53,323 nt of DNA, from positions 1 through 53,323 of the forward strand of contig JAFSDX010000021.1 of the NCBI GenBank assembly GCA_017436025.1, in the 5' to 3' direction. Position numbers and translations under genes: made by a program. A model generated the notes under the pieces. It did no database searches, was not told the DNA's origin, and worked only from the letters and a program-made list of their open reading frames with translations. This DNA comes from Thermoguttaceae bacterium (GTDB lineage: Bacteria; Planctomycetota; Planctomycetia; Pirellulales; Thermoguttaceae). Position 1 is the stretch's first letter. Every line of letters starts with the position of its first letter. This document shows positions 25,378-35,800 of this stretch, in pieces.

Positions 25378-27843
25378 ATGCGCGGTACATTGAAAAAGAC
25401 AAGCGCGGCGCTCGGAACGCTCTTGACGGCGCTTCTTTTGGTCGCGGCGACGGCGTTTAGCGCGGACGACAAGACGTCGTATTTTCCGTCTATGCCGGAC
25501 GAGCCGTTCGAGTCGACGGCGAATATCGACCCGCAAACGACCGTTTTTCTTTACTTAGGCGAGGCCGCCGACGAGAATCTGCGCCGGATTTACGCCGAGT
25601 ACAACAAGGAAATCGTCGACAAGGCGGCGGATTCGTTCTATCGATACTTGGGCGAAGAGGAGGTGGAATGGAGGGAACTCCTCAAGGCGGCGGCGATCGA
25701 ACACGACGTCGCCTTGAGCAAGATCGAGGCCGAGTCGAAAACGCCGGAGGAAAAAGCGGAGCGCGTCCGACTTTTTTACAAGCGTTTGCGCGTTCGCGAT
25801 TCGTTGTCGTTGGAGGAGAAGCGGAGGCGAGCGATCGAAAGAGAAACGGAGCGTTATTGGTATAAAGTCCGCGGGCCCGCGCCTTATGAACGAGCGAAAC
25901 TCCGCGCGGCGCAGGCTCGTTGGCGGCGAATCGAGCGCGATTTTTGGCCGAGCGTCGCCGAAAAAATCGATTGGGAAAACTTGAATCTCGACGGCGCGCG
26001 CTTCGATTTTCGGCCGGAAGTTGCGGACGTCGACGATTACGAGGACCTTTACAACGGATTTTGGGACAAATTCGGCGATCCTTACCCGGTCAGCGGGCGG
26101 ACGTTATGTTGGGGGATTCCGGCGACGCTCGAACAGTTGAGCCAAACTAAGTCTTGGCGCGAGAAGACGTTGCGCGACGCCGAGTTTTACCGCGTCTTCG
26201 CCGACGCGTCGTTCGCCGGTTGGACGCTCGAAGACTGCCGCTTCTTGGCGAACCAATACAACCAAGGGGCGACCGAGTTTGATTCGAACGACGGAACCGG
26301 TTTGCAGCCCGAGTTGCGAGTTCCCGGCGACCTTTGGCGAAGCTCCGGGAAAATCGGCTCGAAGTCCGATAAAATCGTCGGTTACGACGCTTGCGATTTT
26401 ACCGACGCGACGCTTCGCAACGTTTATTTCGACCGAACGGCGACGATTACGTTCGAACAGTTCGCGGCGACGCGCAGTTACAAGGAGGACGAAATTGTCG
26501 CCGAGTTCGGCTTTATGCTTGCCGGTTGGGACTTTAGCGGCAAAAACGTCGGCGATTTGTTCTTCGAAACCGGAATGTACGAGCCCGAGCGAAGCGCGAT
26601 TCGGAGGAAAGGCGGGAAGACCGGCTGGGCGTCGCTAAAACTCGACGGCGCAAGGTTTGAGCCGCGCGGCGACCGAACGTATTTTAAGAGTTTGCCGGAC
26701 GAGCTTTGGCGTTCGTCGCGGCGGTTCCGCGAGAAAGATTTGTCCGGCGCGACTTTCGACGTCGAGCTTAACGGCGGCGATTTCAGCGGATTCGATCTGA
26801 CCGGCGCGACGATGCGTTTGACGAGCCCTCCTTTGAAGTTGCGGCTTGACGGCGCGACGATTCGCGGGCTAAAAGTCGTCGATCTCGACAGGCGCAACAA
26901 TTTTATCGGGGCGATCGGCGCCGAAACGTTGCGGACAACGAAAAGCTGGCAAGACAAGGACTTGCGCGACGTCGATTTCACTGAAATGTTCAACTTTGAC
27001 GGAATCGACGACTTGCGCGGGTTCGACTTAAGGGGCGCCCGATTCGCGTTTCAAGCGCAAACGAGCGAAATGGAAAAAATCGACCTAACCGGCGCGAAAA
27101 TCGACGGTTGCGAGTTCGTCAAAAAAGGATTCCCGACGTTGCGACAACGAGTAACGACCGAAACTTGGCGGGTCGGGCGCTTCGGCTTGCTTCGCGACGG
27201 CAAAACGCCGATTATTTTGCCGGGTGCGTTTGCCGATTGGGAAAAGTTTACGCGGAGCCCGGAGTTCGCCGCGAAGGATTTGACCGGGAAAAATTTGCTT
27301 TGTCCCAATATGATCGGGCGCGATTTGAGCGGATTTAACTTAACAAATAGTTGGATTTGCGCTCCTTCGCTTGACGCGGTCGACTTTACCGACGCGACGC
27401 TCGATTGGGCGACGCTGACGCAAAGCGAAACGGCGGACGGCGAACGACGGCGCGTTTTCTTGCGGGCGGAAGGGCTCAAAACGTCGAAAAATTATCGAAC
27501 GAAAAATTTCCGCGGCGTTCGGATTCGCGGCGCCGTCGATTGGAGCGGTTTCGATTTCGCCGGAATCGACTGGACGGACGCGGTCGTCGTTGCGGAATCG
27601 ACTCGCGGAGACGGCGCCGGTTTTGCCGACGGCGCAAGTTTCGACGACGCGGAGATCGGCGGCGCTCGATTTGAACCGCCTCTCTCGGCGACGCAAATCC
27701 GTTCGACGCGGACGTTTAAGGAAGGCCGGTTCGACTTCGCCGCGTTGGAGAAGGAAGCGGAGAACGACGAAAGCGCTCGTCGACTTCTCGCCGAGTTGCG
27801 GCCCGATTCCGACGCCGCGTCGCCGACGGAAAACGCCGATTAA
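25378..27843 (+). CDS. Secreted pentapeptide-like repeat protein, one module (paralogue 1)
   Basis: 821 residues, ATG start with GGAGG upstream. Signal peptide with cleavage near Ala29 (FSA/DDK). After a short strand (TTVFLYL, about 52-58) comes a charged helical region of about 140 residues. Pentapeptide-like coils follow from DWENLNLDGARF (about 200) to near the end: repeated A(D/N)(L/F)xx-type steps such as GGDFSGFDLTGATMR and LDGATIRGLKV. Between coils sit segments of the form L-x-x-T-x-S-W/Y-x-x-K-x-L (QLSQTKSWREKTL, QFAATRSYKEDEI, TLRTTKSWQDKDL). The fold expected of such repeats is a right-handed quadrilateral beta-helix. I recall similar interrupted repeats in planctomycete exported proteins, but know no function. 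First gene of a three-paralogue run. Confidence 0.82.
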   Translation: MRGTLKKTSAALGTLLTALLLVAATAFSADDKTSYFPSMPDEPFESTANIDPQTTVFLYLGEAADENLRRIYAEYNKEIVDKAADSFYRYLGEEEVEWRELLKAAAIEHDVALSKIEAESKTPEEKAERVRLFYKRLRVRDSLSLEEKRRRAIERETERYWYKVRGPAPYERAKLRAAQARWRRIERDFWPSVAEKIDWENLNLDGARFDFRPEVADVDDYEDLYNGFWDKFGDPYPVSGRTLCWGIPATLEQLSQTKSWREKTLRDAEFYRVFADASFAGWTLEDCRFLANQYNQGATEFDSNDGTGLQPELRVPGDLWRSSGKIGSKSDKIVGYDACDFTDATLRNVYFDRTATITFEQFAATRSYKEDEIVAEFGFMLAGWDFSGKNVGDLFFETGMYEPERSAIRRKGGKTGWASLKLDGARFEPRGDRTYFKSLPDELWRSSRRFREKDLSGATFDVELNGGDFSGFDLTGATMRLTSPPLKLRLDGATIRGLKVVDLDRRNNFIGAIGAETLRTTKSWQDKDLRDVDFTEMFNFDGIDDLRGFDLRGARFAFQAQTSEMEKIDLTGAKIDGCEFVKKGFPTLRQRVTTETWRVGRFGLLRDGKTPIILPGAFADWEKFTRSPEFAAKDLTGKNLLCPNMIGRDLSGFNLTNSWICAPSLDAVDFTDATLDWATLTQSETADGERRRVFLRAEGLKTSKNYRTKNFRGVRIRGAVDWSGFDFAGIDWTDAVVVAESTRGDGAGFADGASFDDAEIGGARFEPPLSATQIRSTRTFKEGRFDFAALEKEAENDESARRLLAELRPDSDAASPTENAD

Positions 27844-27870
27844 CGGGCGTTTGTTCCGGCGTTTAGCGGG

Positions 27871-27900
27871 TTTTTGATTTTTGAAATTTGTTTGAAATGT
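27871..27900 (+). repeat. Dispersed TTTGAA-type intergenic motif
   Basis: A divergent copy (TTTTTGAAATTTGTTTGAAA then TGTTGG) between paralogues 1 and 2. Confidence 0.35.
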
Positions 27901-27959
27901 TGGCGCGTCGACGAGCGGCTTGGCGGTCGTCGGCTTTGGAAAACGACGGAGATTGAACG

Positions 27960-30900
27960 ATGAAACGTTATTGGAACGGAAAACAAACGGTCGCGGCGTT
28001 CGTCGCGGCGGCGTTTTGCCTCTTCTCGACCTTGGCGGCGTTCGGCGCGAACGACAAAACGTCGCGTTCGTCGACTTCGCCGGTCGAGCCGTTCGAGTCG
28101 ACGGCGAAAATCGACCCGCAAACGACCGTATTTCTTTACTTAGCCGATTGCGCCGACGAGAATCTGCGCCGGATTTACGTCGAATACAACAAGGCGATTC
28201 GGGCGGCGTTTGTCGAGTCGGCGGGCGCGGACGCGTTCGAGCGATTCCTCAAAGAAGAGGAGGAGCGCGAAGCGGCGAAGTTGATCGAAATTAAAGAGGC
28301 GGCGGCGCTCGAACACGACGCGGCGTTTCGCAAGATCGAAGCGGAGTCGAAAACGCCGGACGAAAAGGCGGAGCGCGTCGAGCGTTTTTACGAGGATTTG
28401 GGCGTTCGGCGACCCGGAACGACGCCGAAGGAATGGGCGGCGGCGCGGGAGCGGTCGATCGAGCTGGAATCGAACCGTTATTTGCTCCGACTTTGGCCCC
28501 TTCGACCGCGAGAACGGGCGCGACTTCGTGTCGCGCAAGAAACTTGGCGGTTGATCGAAAGCAAGATTTGGCCGGAACTTAGCGTCGATTGGGAAAACTT
28601 GAACCTCGACGGCGCCCGATTCGATTTCCGTCCGGAAGTCCTTTACGACCTCGACGCGCCCGGGCGGGGCTTCGAGAAATTCGGCGGTTGGCGCTGGGGG
28701 ATTCCGGCGACGCTCGAAGAGTTGAGCCGTTCTAAGAGTTGGCGCGACAAGACGTTGCGCGGCGCCGACTTTTACCGCGTCTTTGCCGACGCGTCGTTCG
28801 CCGGTTGGACGCTTGAAAACTGCCGCTTTTGGGCGGACGAAAGCGGGCAAGGGACGGCGTTCGACGTCGCGTCGAAAGCGCCGGGCGTCGGAGCGGAAAC
28901 GCGGCGACCGGGCGAGCTTTGGCAAGGCGCGGCGACGGAGAACGCGGAGTCGGAAGGAAACGCAAACGGCGGCGCCAACGTCGGTTACGTCGGTTGCGAT
29001 TTTGCCGACGCGACGCTGAAAAACGTTCTTTTCGACGGCTCGGCGACGATTACGTTCGCGCAATTCGCCGCGACGCGCAGTTTTAAGGAGGACGAAATCG
29101 ACGCCGAGTTCCGCTTCCCGCTCGACGGTTGGGACTTCGCCGGGAAAAACGTCGACGCGTTGCGAACCGAAACGCCGGTCGCGGCGGAAGTTGCGTCGGA
29201 CGAAACGGCGGACGACGCGGCGTCGTTCGCGGCGGAGAAAACGGCGGGCGACGAATCGGAGCGCGTCGTTTATCTTTACTTAAAGAAGGCGCAAAGCGAG
29301 AAAGCGCAAGGGATATGGAACGCTTGGTCGGAAAAGGTTCGGGCGGCGAAAGCGGAAAACGCGGTTCGGCTCGACGCGCTTTTCTTTTACGAACGAGAAC
29401 GGAGCCCGGAGGCGCCCGTCAAAGCGACTTGGTCGTCCGAGTACTGCGGAATCCTCGAACGAACTTGGGCGCGCGTCTTCGACGGAACGGTCGAAACGTT
29501 GGAAACGGCGAAAATCGACGTCGATTGGGAAAATTTAAATCTCGACGGCGCAACGATTAGCGAAGCGCCGCGGCGTTGCGTTAACGTTAGCGCGGAGGAG
29601 GAACCGGAGCCTTACGGCGACGTTAAATGCGTTCTCTTTTACGACGACGTCGGAAACGTCGAAGTCGAATACGGGATTCGGGCGACGCTCGCCGAGTTAC
29701 GTCGAACCGTAAACTGGCGCGAAAAACGACTTAGCGACGCGAACTTTGTGCGCGCTTGTTTCGACGAATCGTTCGCCGGCTGGACGTTGACGAAGTGTTG
29801 TTTTACCGCGCTCTTGCACGGCGGATTGGGCGGCTGCGAAAGAAGCGAGGAATGGTTGAGCCGAAATCCCGACGGTTGCAAGCGCGCCGATTTTACCGAC
29901 GCGACCCTCGACCGCTGTTTCTTTGACGACGCTGCGGCGATAACGTTCCAACAGTTCGCGTCGACCCGAAGTTACCGCGAGGACAAGATTTGCGTTTCCT
30001 TCTATTTTCCGCCGGACGGTTGGGATTTCGCCGGGAAGAATATCGGCGACGTCGACTTCGGCCCTTATCGGAACGAAATTTCCTATTTGAAGCGGCGCGC
30101 GAAGCTCGACGGCGCCCGATTCGAGCCGACGTCGAAGGTTTATCCGGCGCTTCCGGAGGCGGTTTGGCGCAACTCCCGCGCTTGCAAGGAGAAAGACTTG
30201 GCGGGCGCGACGTTTTACTCGACGCTCGGCGGCGGCGATTTTTCCGGGTTCGACTTGACCGGCGCGACGATGCGAGGCGTCCGCGTCAAGAGCCTCGACG
30301 GCGCGACGATTCGCGGGCTGAGAGTCGTCGCCGGAACCAATTACGGCAATTCGGAGCGGGAACGGATCGAGTTTCGGCGCCAACGCGAATACGGCAAGAT
30401 AACGAAGGAAGCGATTTGCGCGACGAAAAGCTGGCGCGACAAGGACTTGCGCGACGTCGAGTTCAACTGGTTTTACGACCTGACCGGCGTCGACTTCTCC
30501 GGTTGCGACCTGCGCGGCGCGACGTTCCGCTTCGCGAAGGGGTACGGAAACGAACTGGAAAAAGCGCCGTTCTTCGAAGACGTCGACTTTACCGACGCTA
30601 ACATCGACGGTTGCAAGTTTTACGTCTTCGCGAAAGAGGACGAGCGCAGTTGGCCGACGCTCGAGCAGATTATGTCGACCGAAACTTGGAAATCGGGCGA
30701 CTTAGAACGCTTGAAGACGTGCGTCTTGCCGGACGAAGCGCAAAAAATCGTCGACCGCCGCCTCTTCGAAGCGAGTCCGGAGTTCGCCGCGAAGGATTTT
30801 AGCGGGAAGGAAATCAAGTTCCGCGATATGTCCGGTTGGGATTTAAGCGGTTTGAATTTAACGGGTTGCGAAATAAAAACCTGCTCGCTTTGGGAGGCGA

Positions 30901-32684
30901 ACCTGAGCGGCGCGATTCTCGACGGCGCGAGGTTGCGGCAGGATTACGCGCCTACCGCCAACGCGACGACGGAGCGTTTGCATCGCCAATTGTTTCTGAA
31001 TCTCGAACAGTTGGCCGAGACCGATAATTATCGGCGCAAAAGTTTCCGCAATTTTGCGCTTTGGGCGAACGTTCGGGACGGTCGTTTCAGCTTCGTTGGG
31101 CTCGATTTGACGAACGCGAGCTTTGCCGCTCAATTAGGCGGTTTCGACAAGAAAAAATGGGCGTCGCGCGATTTTACCGACGCCGAGATCGAAGGCGCCA
31201 ATATGCTCGCCTATATGACGAAGAAGCAACTCCTTGCGACGAAAACGTTTAAGGAAGGGCGGCTTGATTACGAAGCGGTCGATAAGATTCGCTTGCGGAA
31301 GGAGCGTGTCGGCGACGAACTCCGCGCCGAGTACGAGCGCCTGCAAGCGGAGAAGGCGAAAAACGCCGAAAACGCGGAGGAACCGGCCGAAAACGGCGAC
31401 GACGCGAAGGAATCGACGCCGGAGACGCGAACGTTTTACCTTTACGACGTAACGACGCGAACGAACGAGTCGGGAGAAACGGATTGGGAGTCGCTAAGTC
31501 TCGACGGCGCGACGCTTTCCGATGATCCGTTCGAAATTTTCGACGAAGACGTCGGGGAGGAAAACGGCGTTCCGGCGACGCTCGCGCAGTTGCGGCGGAC
31601 GAAAACTTGGCGCGAAAAAACGGCGCGCGAGGTCGTTTTCAACGCGTCGCTCGTCGGCGAATCGTTCGCCGGTTGGACGTTCGAACGTTGCGAGTTCGGC
31701 GGGCGTTGGAGAACGTCAAACGTTTGTCCCGTAAAGAATTGCGACTTTGCCGACGCGACGTTCGACGACGTTTATTTCGGCGCGCCCGGGATAACGTTCG
31801 AACAGTTCGCCGCGTCGCGGAGCTTCAAGGAGGACAAAATCGTCGCCGAGTTTACGTTCCCGCTCGTCGGTTGGGACTTTGCCGGGAAAAACGTTGCGAA
31901 TATTGAAGTTCCGACTTGGGACGGCGCCAAGCTCGACGGAGCGCGGCTCGAAACGCCGCGAACGACGAACCGTTGGGCTTGGGGACTGATCGCGGGCGGT
32001 CTCGACGCCGGGCCGCGCGACAAGGCGCCGCGTTGGGCGAAAGTCGTTCCGGAATCGCTTTGGCGGGAAACGGAAGCGTTTAAAAATAAGGATTTAAGCG
32101 GAACGTTCTTTTGGCCGTCCTTGAACGGCGGCGACTTTTCCGGGTTCGATTTGACCGACGCGTTCCTCCTCGACGGGCCGGGCGAAAATTTCAAGCTCGA
32201 CGGCGCGACGATTCGCGGAATTAAATTTCGCGAGCGACACAATGTAACGAAAGCGCCGTTCTTCGGCGCGATTCCGGCGTCGGCGATTTATCGAACGAAA
32301 AGCTGGAAAGACAAGGACTTGCGCGGCGTTTGTTTCGGCGTTTATTTCGATTTAAAGGGCGCGGATTTCGCCGGTTGCGACCTGCGCGGCGCGGTTTTTT
32401 CGACGCCGGTCGACGGGGCCGACTTTAGCGGAGCCGATTTGCGCGGCGCGAAGTTCGTTTGGCGCGCTTTTTACGATTCGTTTGAAGATAAACCGTTGAA
32501 AAAGCCGGAGTTCGGGAAAAAGGGCGCGAATTTTAGCGGAGCCGATTTGCGCGGCGCCGACTTCCGAAACGCCGAAGGCGCGGCGCTCCGTTCAAACTTC
32601 AAAGGCGCGAAAATCGACGAAACGACGCTCGGTCTCGCCGAACGACTTGTCGAAAAAGAACGGTTGCAACGCGAGAAAGAATAA
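27960..32684 (+). CDS. Secreted pentapeptide-like repeat protein, three modules (paralogue 2)
   Basis: 1574 residues, ATG start with GGAG upstream. Signal peptide with cleavage near Ala30 (FGA/NDK). The following ~60 residues are nearly identical to paralogue 1 (EPFESTAKIDPQTTVFLYL). Three modules are visible, each opening with a strand such as TVFLYL, VVYLYL (about residue 436) or TFYLYD (about 1157). A charged helix and a DWENLNLDGA-type coil come next. The first module is short, ending after WDFAGKNV; the second is complete and ends with KEGRLDYE; the third finishes in regular pentapeptide repeats (FSGADLRGAKF, FSGADLRGADFRNA). No enzyme motif was seen. It is probably cotranscribed with its neighbours. 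Confidence 0.82.
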   Translation: MKRYWNGKQTVAAFVAAAFCLFSTLAAFGANDKTSRSSTSPVEPFESTAKIDPQTTVFLYLADCADENLRRIYVEYNKAIRAAFVESAGADAFERFLKEEEEREAAKLIEIKEAAALEHDAAFRKIEAESKTPDEKAERVERFYEDLGVRRPGTTPKEWAAARERSIELESNRYLLRLWPLRPRERARLRVAQETWRLIESKIWPELSVDWENLNLDGARFDFRPEVLYDLDAPGRGFEKFGGWRWGIPATLEELSRSKSWRDKTLRGADFYRVFADASFAGWTLENCRFWADESGQGTAFDVASKAPGVGAETRRPGELWQGAATENAESEGNANGGANVGYVGCDFADATLKNVLFDGSATITFAQFAATRSFKEDEIDAEFRFPLDGWDFAGKNVDALRTETPVAAEVASDETADDAASFAAEKTAGDESERVVYLYLKKAQSEKAQGIWNAWSEKVRAAKAENAVRLDALFFYERERSPEAPVKATWSSEYCGILERTWARVFDGTVETLETAKIDVDWENLNLDGATISEAPRRCVNVSAEEEPEPYGDVKCVLFYDDVGNVEVEYGIRATLAELRRTVNWREKRLSDANFVRACFDESFAGWTLTKCCFTALLHGGLGGCERSEEWLSRNPDGCKRADFTDATLDRCFFDDAAAITFQQFASTRSYREDKICVSFYFPPDGWDFAGKNIGDVDFGPYRNEISYLKRRAKLDGARFEPTSKVYPALPEAVWRNSRACKEKDLAGATFYSTLGGGDFSGFDLTGATMRGVRVKSLDGATIRGLRVVAGTNYGNSERERIEFRRQREYGKITKEAICATKSWRDKDLRDVEFNWFYDLTGVDFSGCDLRGATFRFAKGYGNELEKAPFFEDVDFTDANIDGCKFYVFAKEDERSWPTLEQIMSTETWKSGDLERLKTCVLPDEAQKIVDRRLFEASPEFAAKDFSGKEIKFRDMSGWDLSGLNLTGCEIKTCSLWEANLSGAILDGARLRQDYAPTANATTERLHRQLFLNLEQLAETDNYRRKSFRNFALWANVRDGRFSFVGLDLTNASFAAQLGGFDKKKWASRDFTDAEIEGANMLAYMTKKQLLATKTFKEGRLDYEAVDKIRLRKERVGDELRAEYERLQAEKAKNAENAEEPAENGDDAKESTPETRTFYLYDVTTRTNESGETDWESLSLDGATLSDDPFEIFDEDVGEENGVPATLAQLRRTKTWREKTAREVVFNASLVGESFAGWTFERCEFGGRWRTSNVCPVKNCDFADATFDDVYFGAPGITFEQFAASRSFKEDKIVAEFTFPLVGWDFAGKNVANIEVPTWDGAKLDGARLETPRTTNRWAWGLIAGGLDAGPRDKAPRWAKVVPESLWRETEAFKNKDLSGTFFWPSLNGGDFSGFDLTDAFLLDGPGENFKLDGATIRGIKFRERHNVTKAPFFGAIPASAIYRTKSWKDKDLRGVCFGVYFDLKGADFAGCDLRGAVFSTPVDGADFSGADLRGAKFVWRAFYDSFEDKPLKKPEFGKKGANFSGADLRGADFRNAEGAALRSNFKGAKIDETTLGLAERLVEKERLQREKE

Positions 32685-32800
32685 CGGGTTAAGTCGCCTT
32701 TGACCGGCGCGGTCGCGACAAAGCGGGAACGCGACGCGGCGTTCGCAAACGCGTCGGCGCGGCGGAGGAGTAACGCGGTTTCGACCCGGTTTTTAGCGGG

Positions 32801-32820
32801 GCTTTGAAAAGTTTGAATTT
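32801..32820 (+). repeat. Dispersed TTTGAA-type intergenic motif
   Basis: CTTTGAAAAGTTTGAATTTT between paralogues 2 and 3. Confidence 0.45.
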
Positions 32821-32899
32821 TGTGTTGATTGAAAATCGGACGGCGCGACGGCGGCAAAACGTCGCGCTCAACGCTAATATTTTAACGGAGAAAGAAGCG

Positions 32900-35800
32900 A
32901 TGAAACGGTTGGAGAAACGGAGTCGAGGGAGCGGGAGCGCGGCGGCGCTTTGTCGCGCAGTCGCGTTCGGGTTGGCGGCGTTACTTGGCGTCGCGACGGT
33001 CGCGGCGGCGGAGGAAAAAACGAACGTCGGCGACAAGGCGGCGCAAGCGCAAACGTCGGCGAATTCGTCGGTTAAGGAAGACGATTCGCGGCGCGTTTAC
33101 GTCTTTTTGAACGAAGGTTCCGATAACGCCGCTTGGAAGCGTTGGCGCGAAGAGGCGCTCGCGCTCGAAAAAAAGAAGAGAAAAGAAGGCGTTCTAAACC
33201 GTTATAACGCCGAAGAAAACGAAAAGATCGCCGAGGAGCGAAAGGCGTTCAATGAGGAATGGGAAAAGCGGGCGCAAGAAACGCGGCGTCGCGATTGGCG
33301 GCAAACGCTCGAAGAAGACCGGCGGAGCGCTAGCGAACGAGCGGAAGCCCGACTCGCGGGCGACGTCGCGGAGGAATTGGAACGCGACGTCTTGCCGCGA
33401 ATCGAGATCGATTGGGAAGCGGTAAGTCTCGACGGAGCAACGATTCGCGACGAAGAGGCGGTTTACTTCCCGATTCATATCGACTTCGTTGGGAACGACA
33501 AGGAAAAGGAACCGCCGTTTTACTCGAGTTGGCGATTCGGGATTCCGGCGACGTTGGCCGACGTCAAGCGGACGAAGAGTTGGCGCGAAAAAACGCTCCG
33601 CAACGTCGGGCTCGGGAGCGCGCTTCCGGGCGAGTCGTTCGTCGGCTGGACGTTCGAAAATTGCCGATTCGGTTTGCAGGGAAAGCCGTTTATGTCGTTG
33701 CGTTTCAATACTTGCGACTTTGCCGACGCGTCGATTAGCGGCGACTTTTGGCCGTCCGGCGCGATTACGTTCGAACAATTCGCCGCGACGCGAACCTTTA
33801 AAGAAGGCGCGACGAGCGGGAAAAACGCGAACGGCGAGAAGAGCGAAAACGCCGAAAACGTCGCGAAGAACCCGAACGTTCCGCGGCTTCAGTTCCAGTT
33901 CGCCGTCGACGGTTGGGAGTTCGGCGCGCTCGAAAACGTTCGAACGTCGTCGTTTAGCGACGGGCAAGGGCGTCTGCAGATTTCGCCGGGAGCGTCCGAA
34001 AGCGCTTGGAACGATCGGGTTTGGCCCGGCGACCCGATTTTGGCCGAATTGGCGAGGAAAGCCGATCCGAGTTCGGGTTTAACGACGACGCCGGCGGTTT
34101 CCTTCGAGCGGTTCCCGACGGACGCGGCGACGGGAAGGATTTGGCGCAACTCCCAATATTACAAGGATAAGAGCCTTGCCGGCGTCGCGTTTTGCGGTTG
34201 GCTCAACGGCGGCGACTTCTCCGGTTTCGACTTGACGAACGCGGTCGTTTTCGCGCCGAACGCCAATCTCGGCTTCAAACTCGACGGCGCGACGATTCGC
34301 GGGCTCCGGGTCGTCGACGGGCGCGGGAGCGAAGGCGCGATTACCAAAGAGGCGCTTTACTCGACGAAAAGCTGGAAACAAAAGAACTTGCGCGGCGTCC
34401 GTTTCACTTCGACGTTCGACCTGCGCGGCGCCGACTTCTCCGGTTGCGACCTGACCGACGCTTACTTCGCGACGTCGCTCGAAGGCGCGAAATTCGACGG
34501 CGCGACGATAAACGGTTGTCGTTTCGAACGTTGGTGTTGGGCGGACGCGCCGGAAGGCGACGACTTGTCGCAACGTCCGCTGACGGTCGAACTTCTCGAA
34601 AAGTCGGCGAACGGACGCGGGGCGCAAGAAAACTTGGCTTCGTTGATTGGCGTTGAGTTCCCGGAAGAAATTCAAAATCGGCTCGACCGTCGCCGTTTCG
34701 AGTCGCGCGAAGCGTTCGCGAAAAAGGACTTTTCCGGCGCGACGCTCCGCTTCCGCGATATGAGCGGTTGGGACTTAAGAGGTTTCGATTTAAGCGGTTG
34801 CGAAATTATTACGTCGTCGCTCGAAGGCGCGGATTTGACCGGCGCGACGATCGACGGCGCAACCTTTACGCAACTCGTTGGGGATAAAAAGATTAACGAA
34901 TATCAAAGTTTGAATCTTTCCCGAATGAAAGTTTTGCTGACGGGAGCGCAACTCGCGTCGACGACGACTTACGAACGCGACGATTGGCGCGGCGTTTCGT
35001 TAATCGGAAAGCTCGATTTTACCGGGTTTAAGTTCGGCAATTGGAAGGGCGCGCGAATTAATCAATACGGCGGGTTCGAAGGCGCCGACTTTACCGACGC
35101 GGAAATTTACGGCGTTTTTCATTCGACGTATCCGCGCCCGGAATATGTCGAGAAAACGCGGACGTTTAAGGAAGGTCGCTTGAATTACGACGAATTTTTC
35201 TATTCGGAAAGAGAAGTCGCGGAATTGCAACGGCGGTACGCGCTCTTCAAAGAGAAGGGGGCGGAAGCGCTGCAAGCCGAAGACGACGCTTGGGAAGCGG
35301 CGCTCGCCGACAAGCGAATCTTTTACGTTTACTTGCGAAACTCGCTCAACGGCGCCGCGGCGGCGGGAGCGTCGAGCCTTTCCGAACGTTCGGGTTCCGC
35401 GTCGCAAGTCGATTCCGCAAGCGGGCTTATGTTTGAAAAGGAAAGCGACGCGGAAGCGAAAAAGACCGCGACGGCTTTCGAAATTGAGCGCGCCGGTCGA
35501 GAACGTCGTTATTTGAAGAGAAAAAAGGACGACGGAACGTTTAAGAAATATTGCGACGAAGAAAAGGCCAAGGGCGCGTCCGACCGCGACGCGGAAGCGA
35601 AAGCGACGGAGCGTCTTCAACGAGAAACGGCGGCGGAGGAAGAAATCGTCGTTCGCGGTCGCGGTTGGTTTAATTGGGAGTTGGCAAATCTCGACGGCGC
35701 AATTATTTCCGACGTTAACGGCTTGCGGTTCGAAGGAAGCGAGCAATTGGTTTTCGGCGTTCCGGCGCAGTTTTACTTCCTTTATCGAACGAAAAACTGG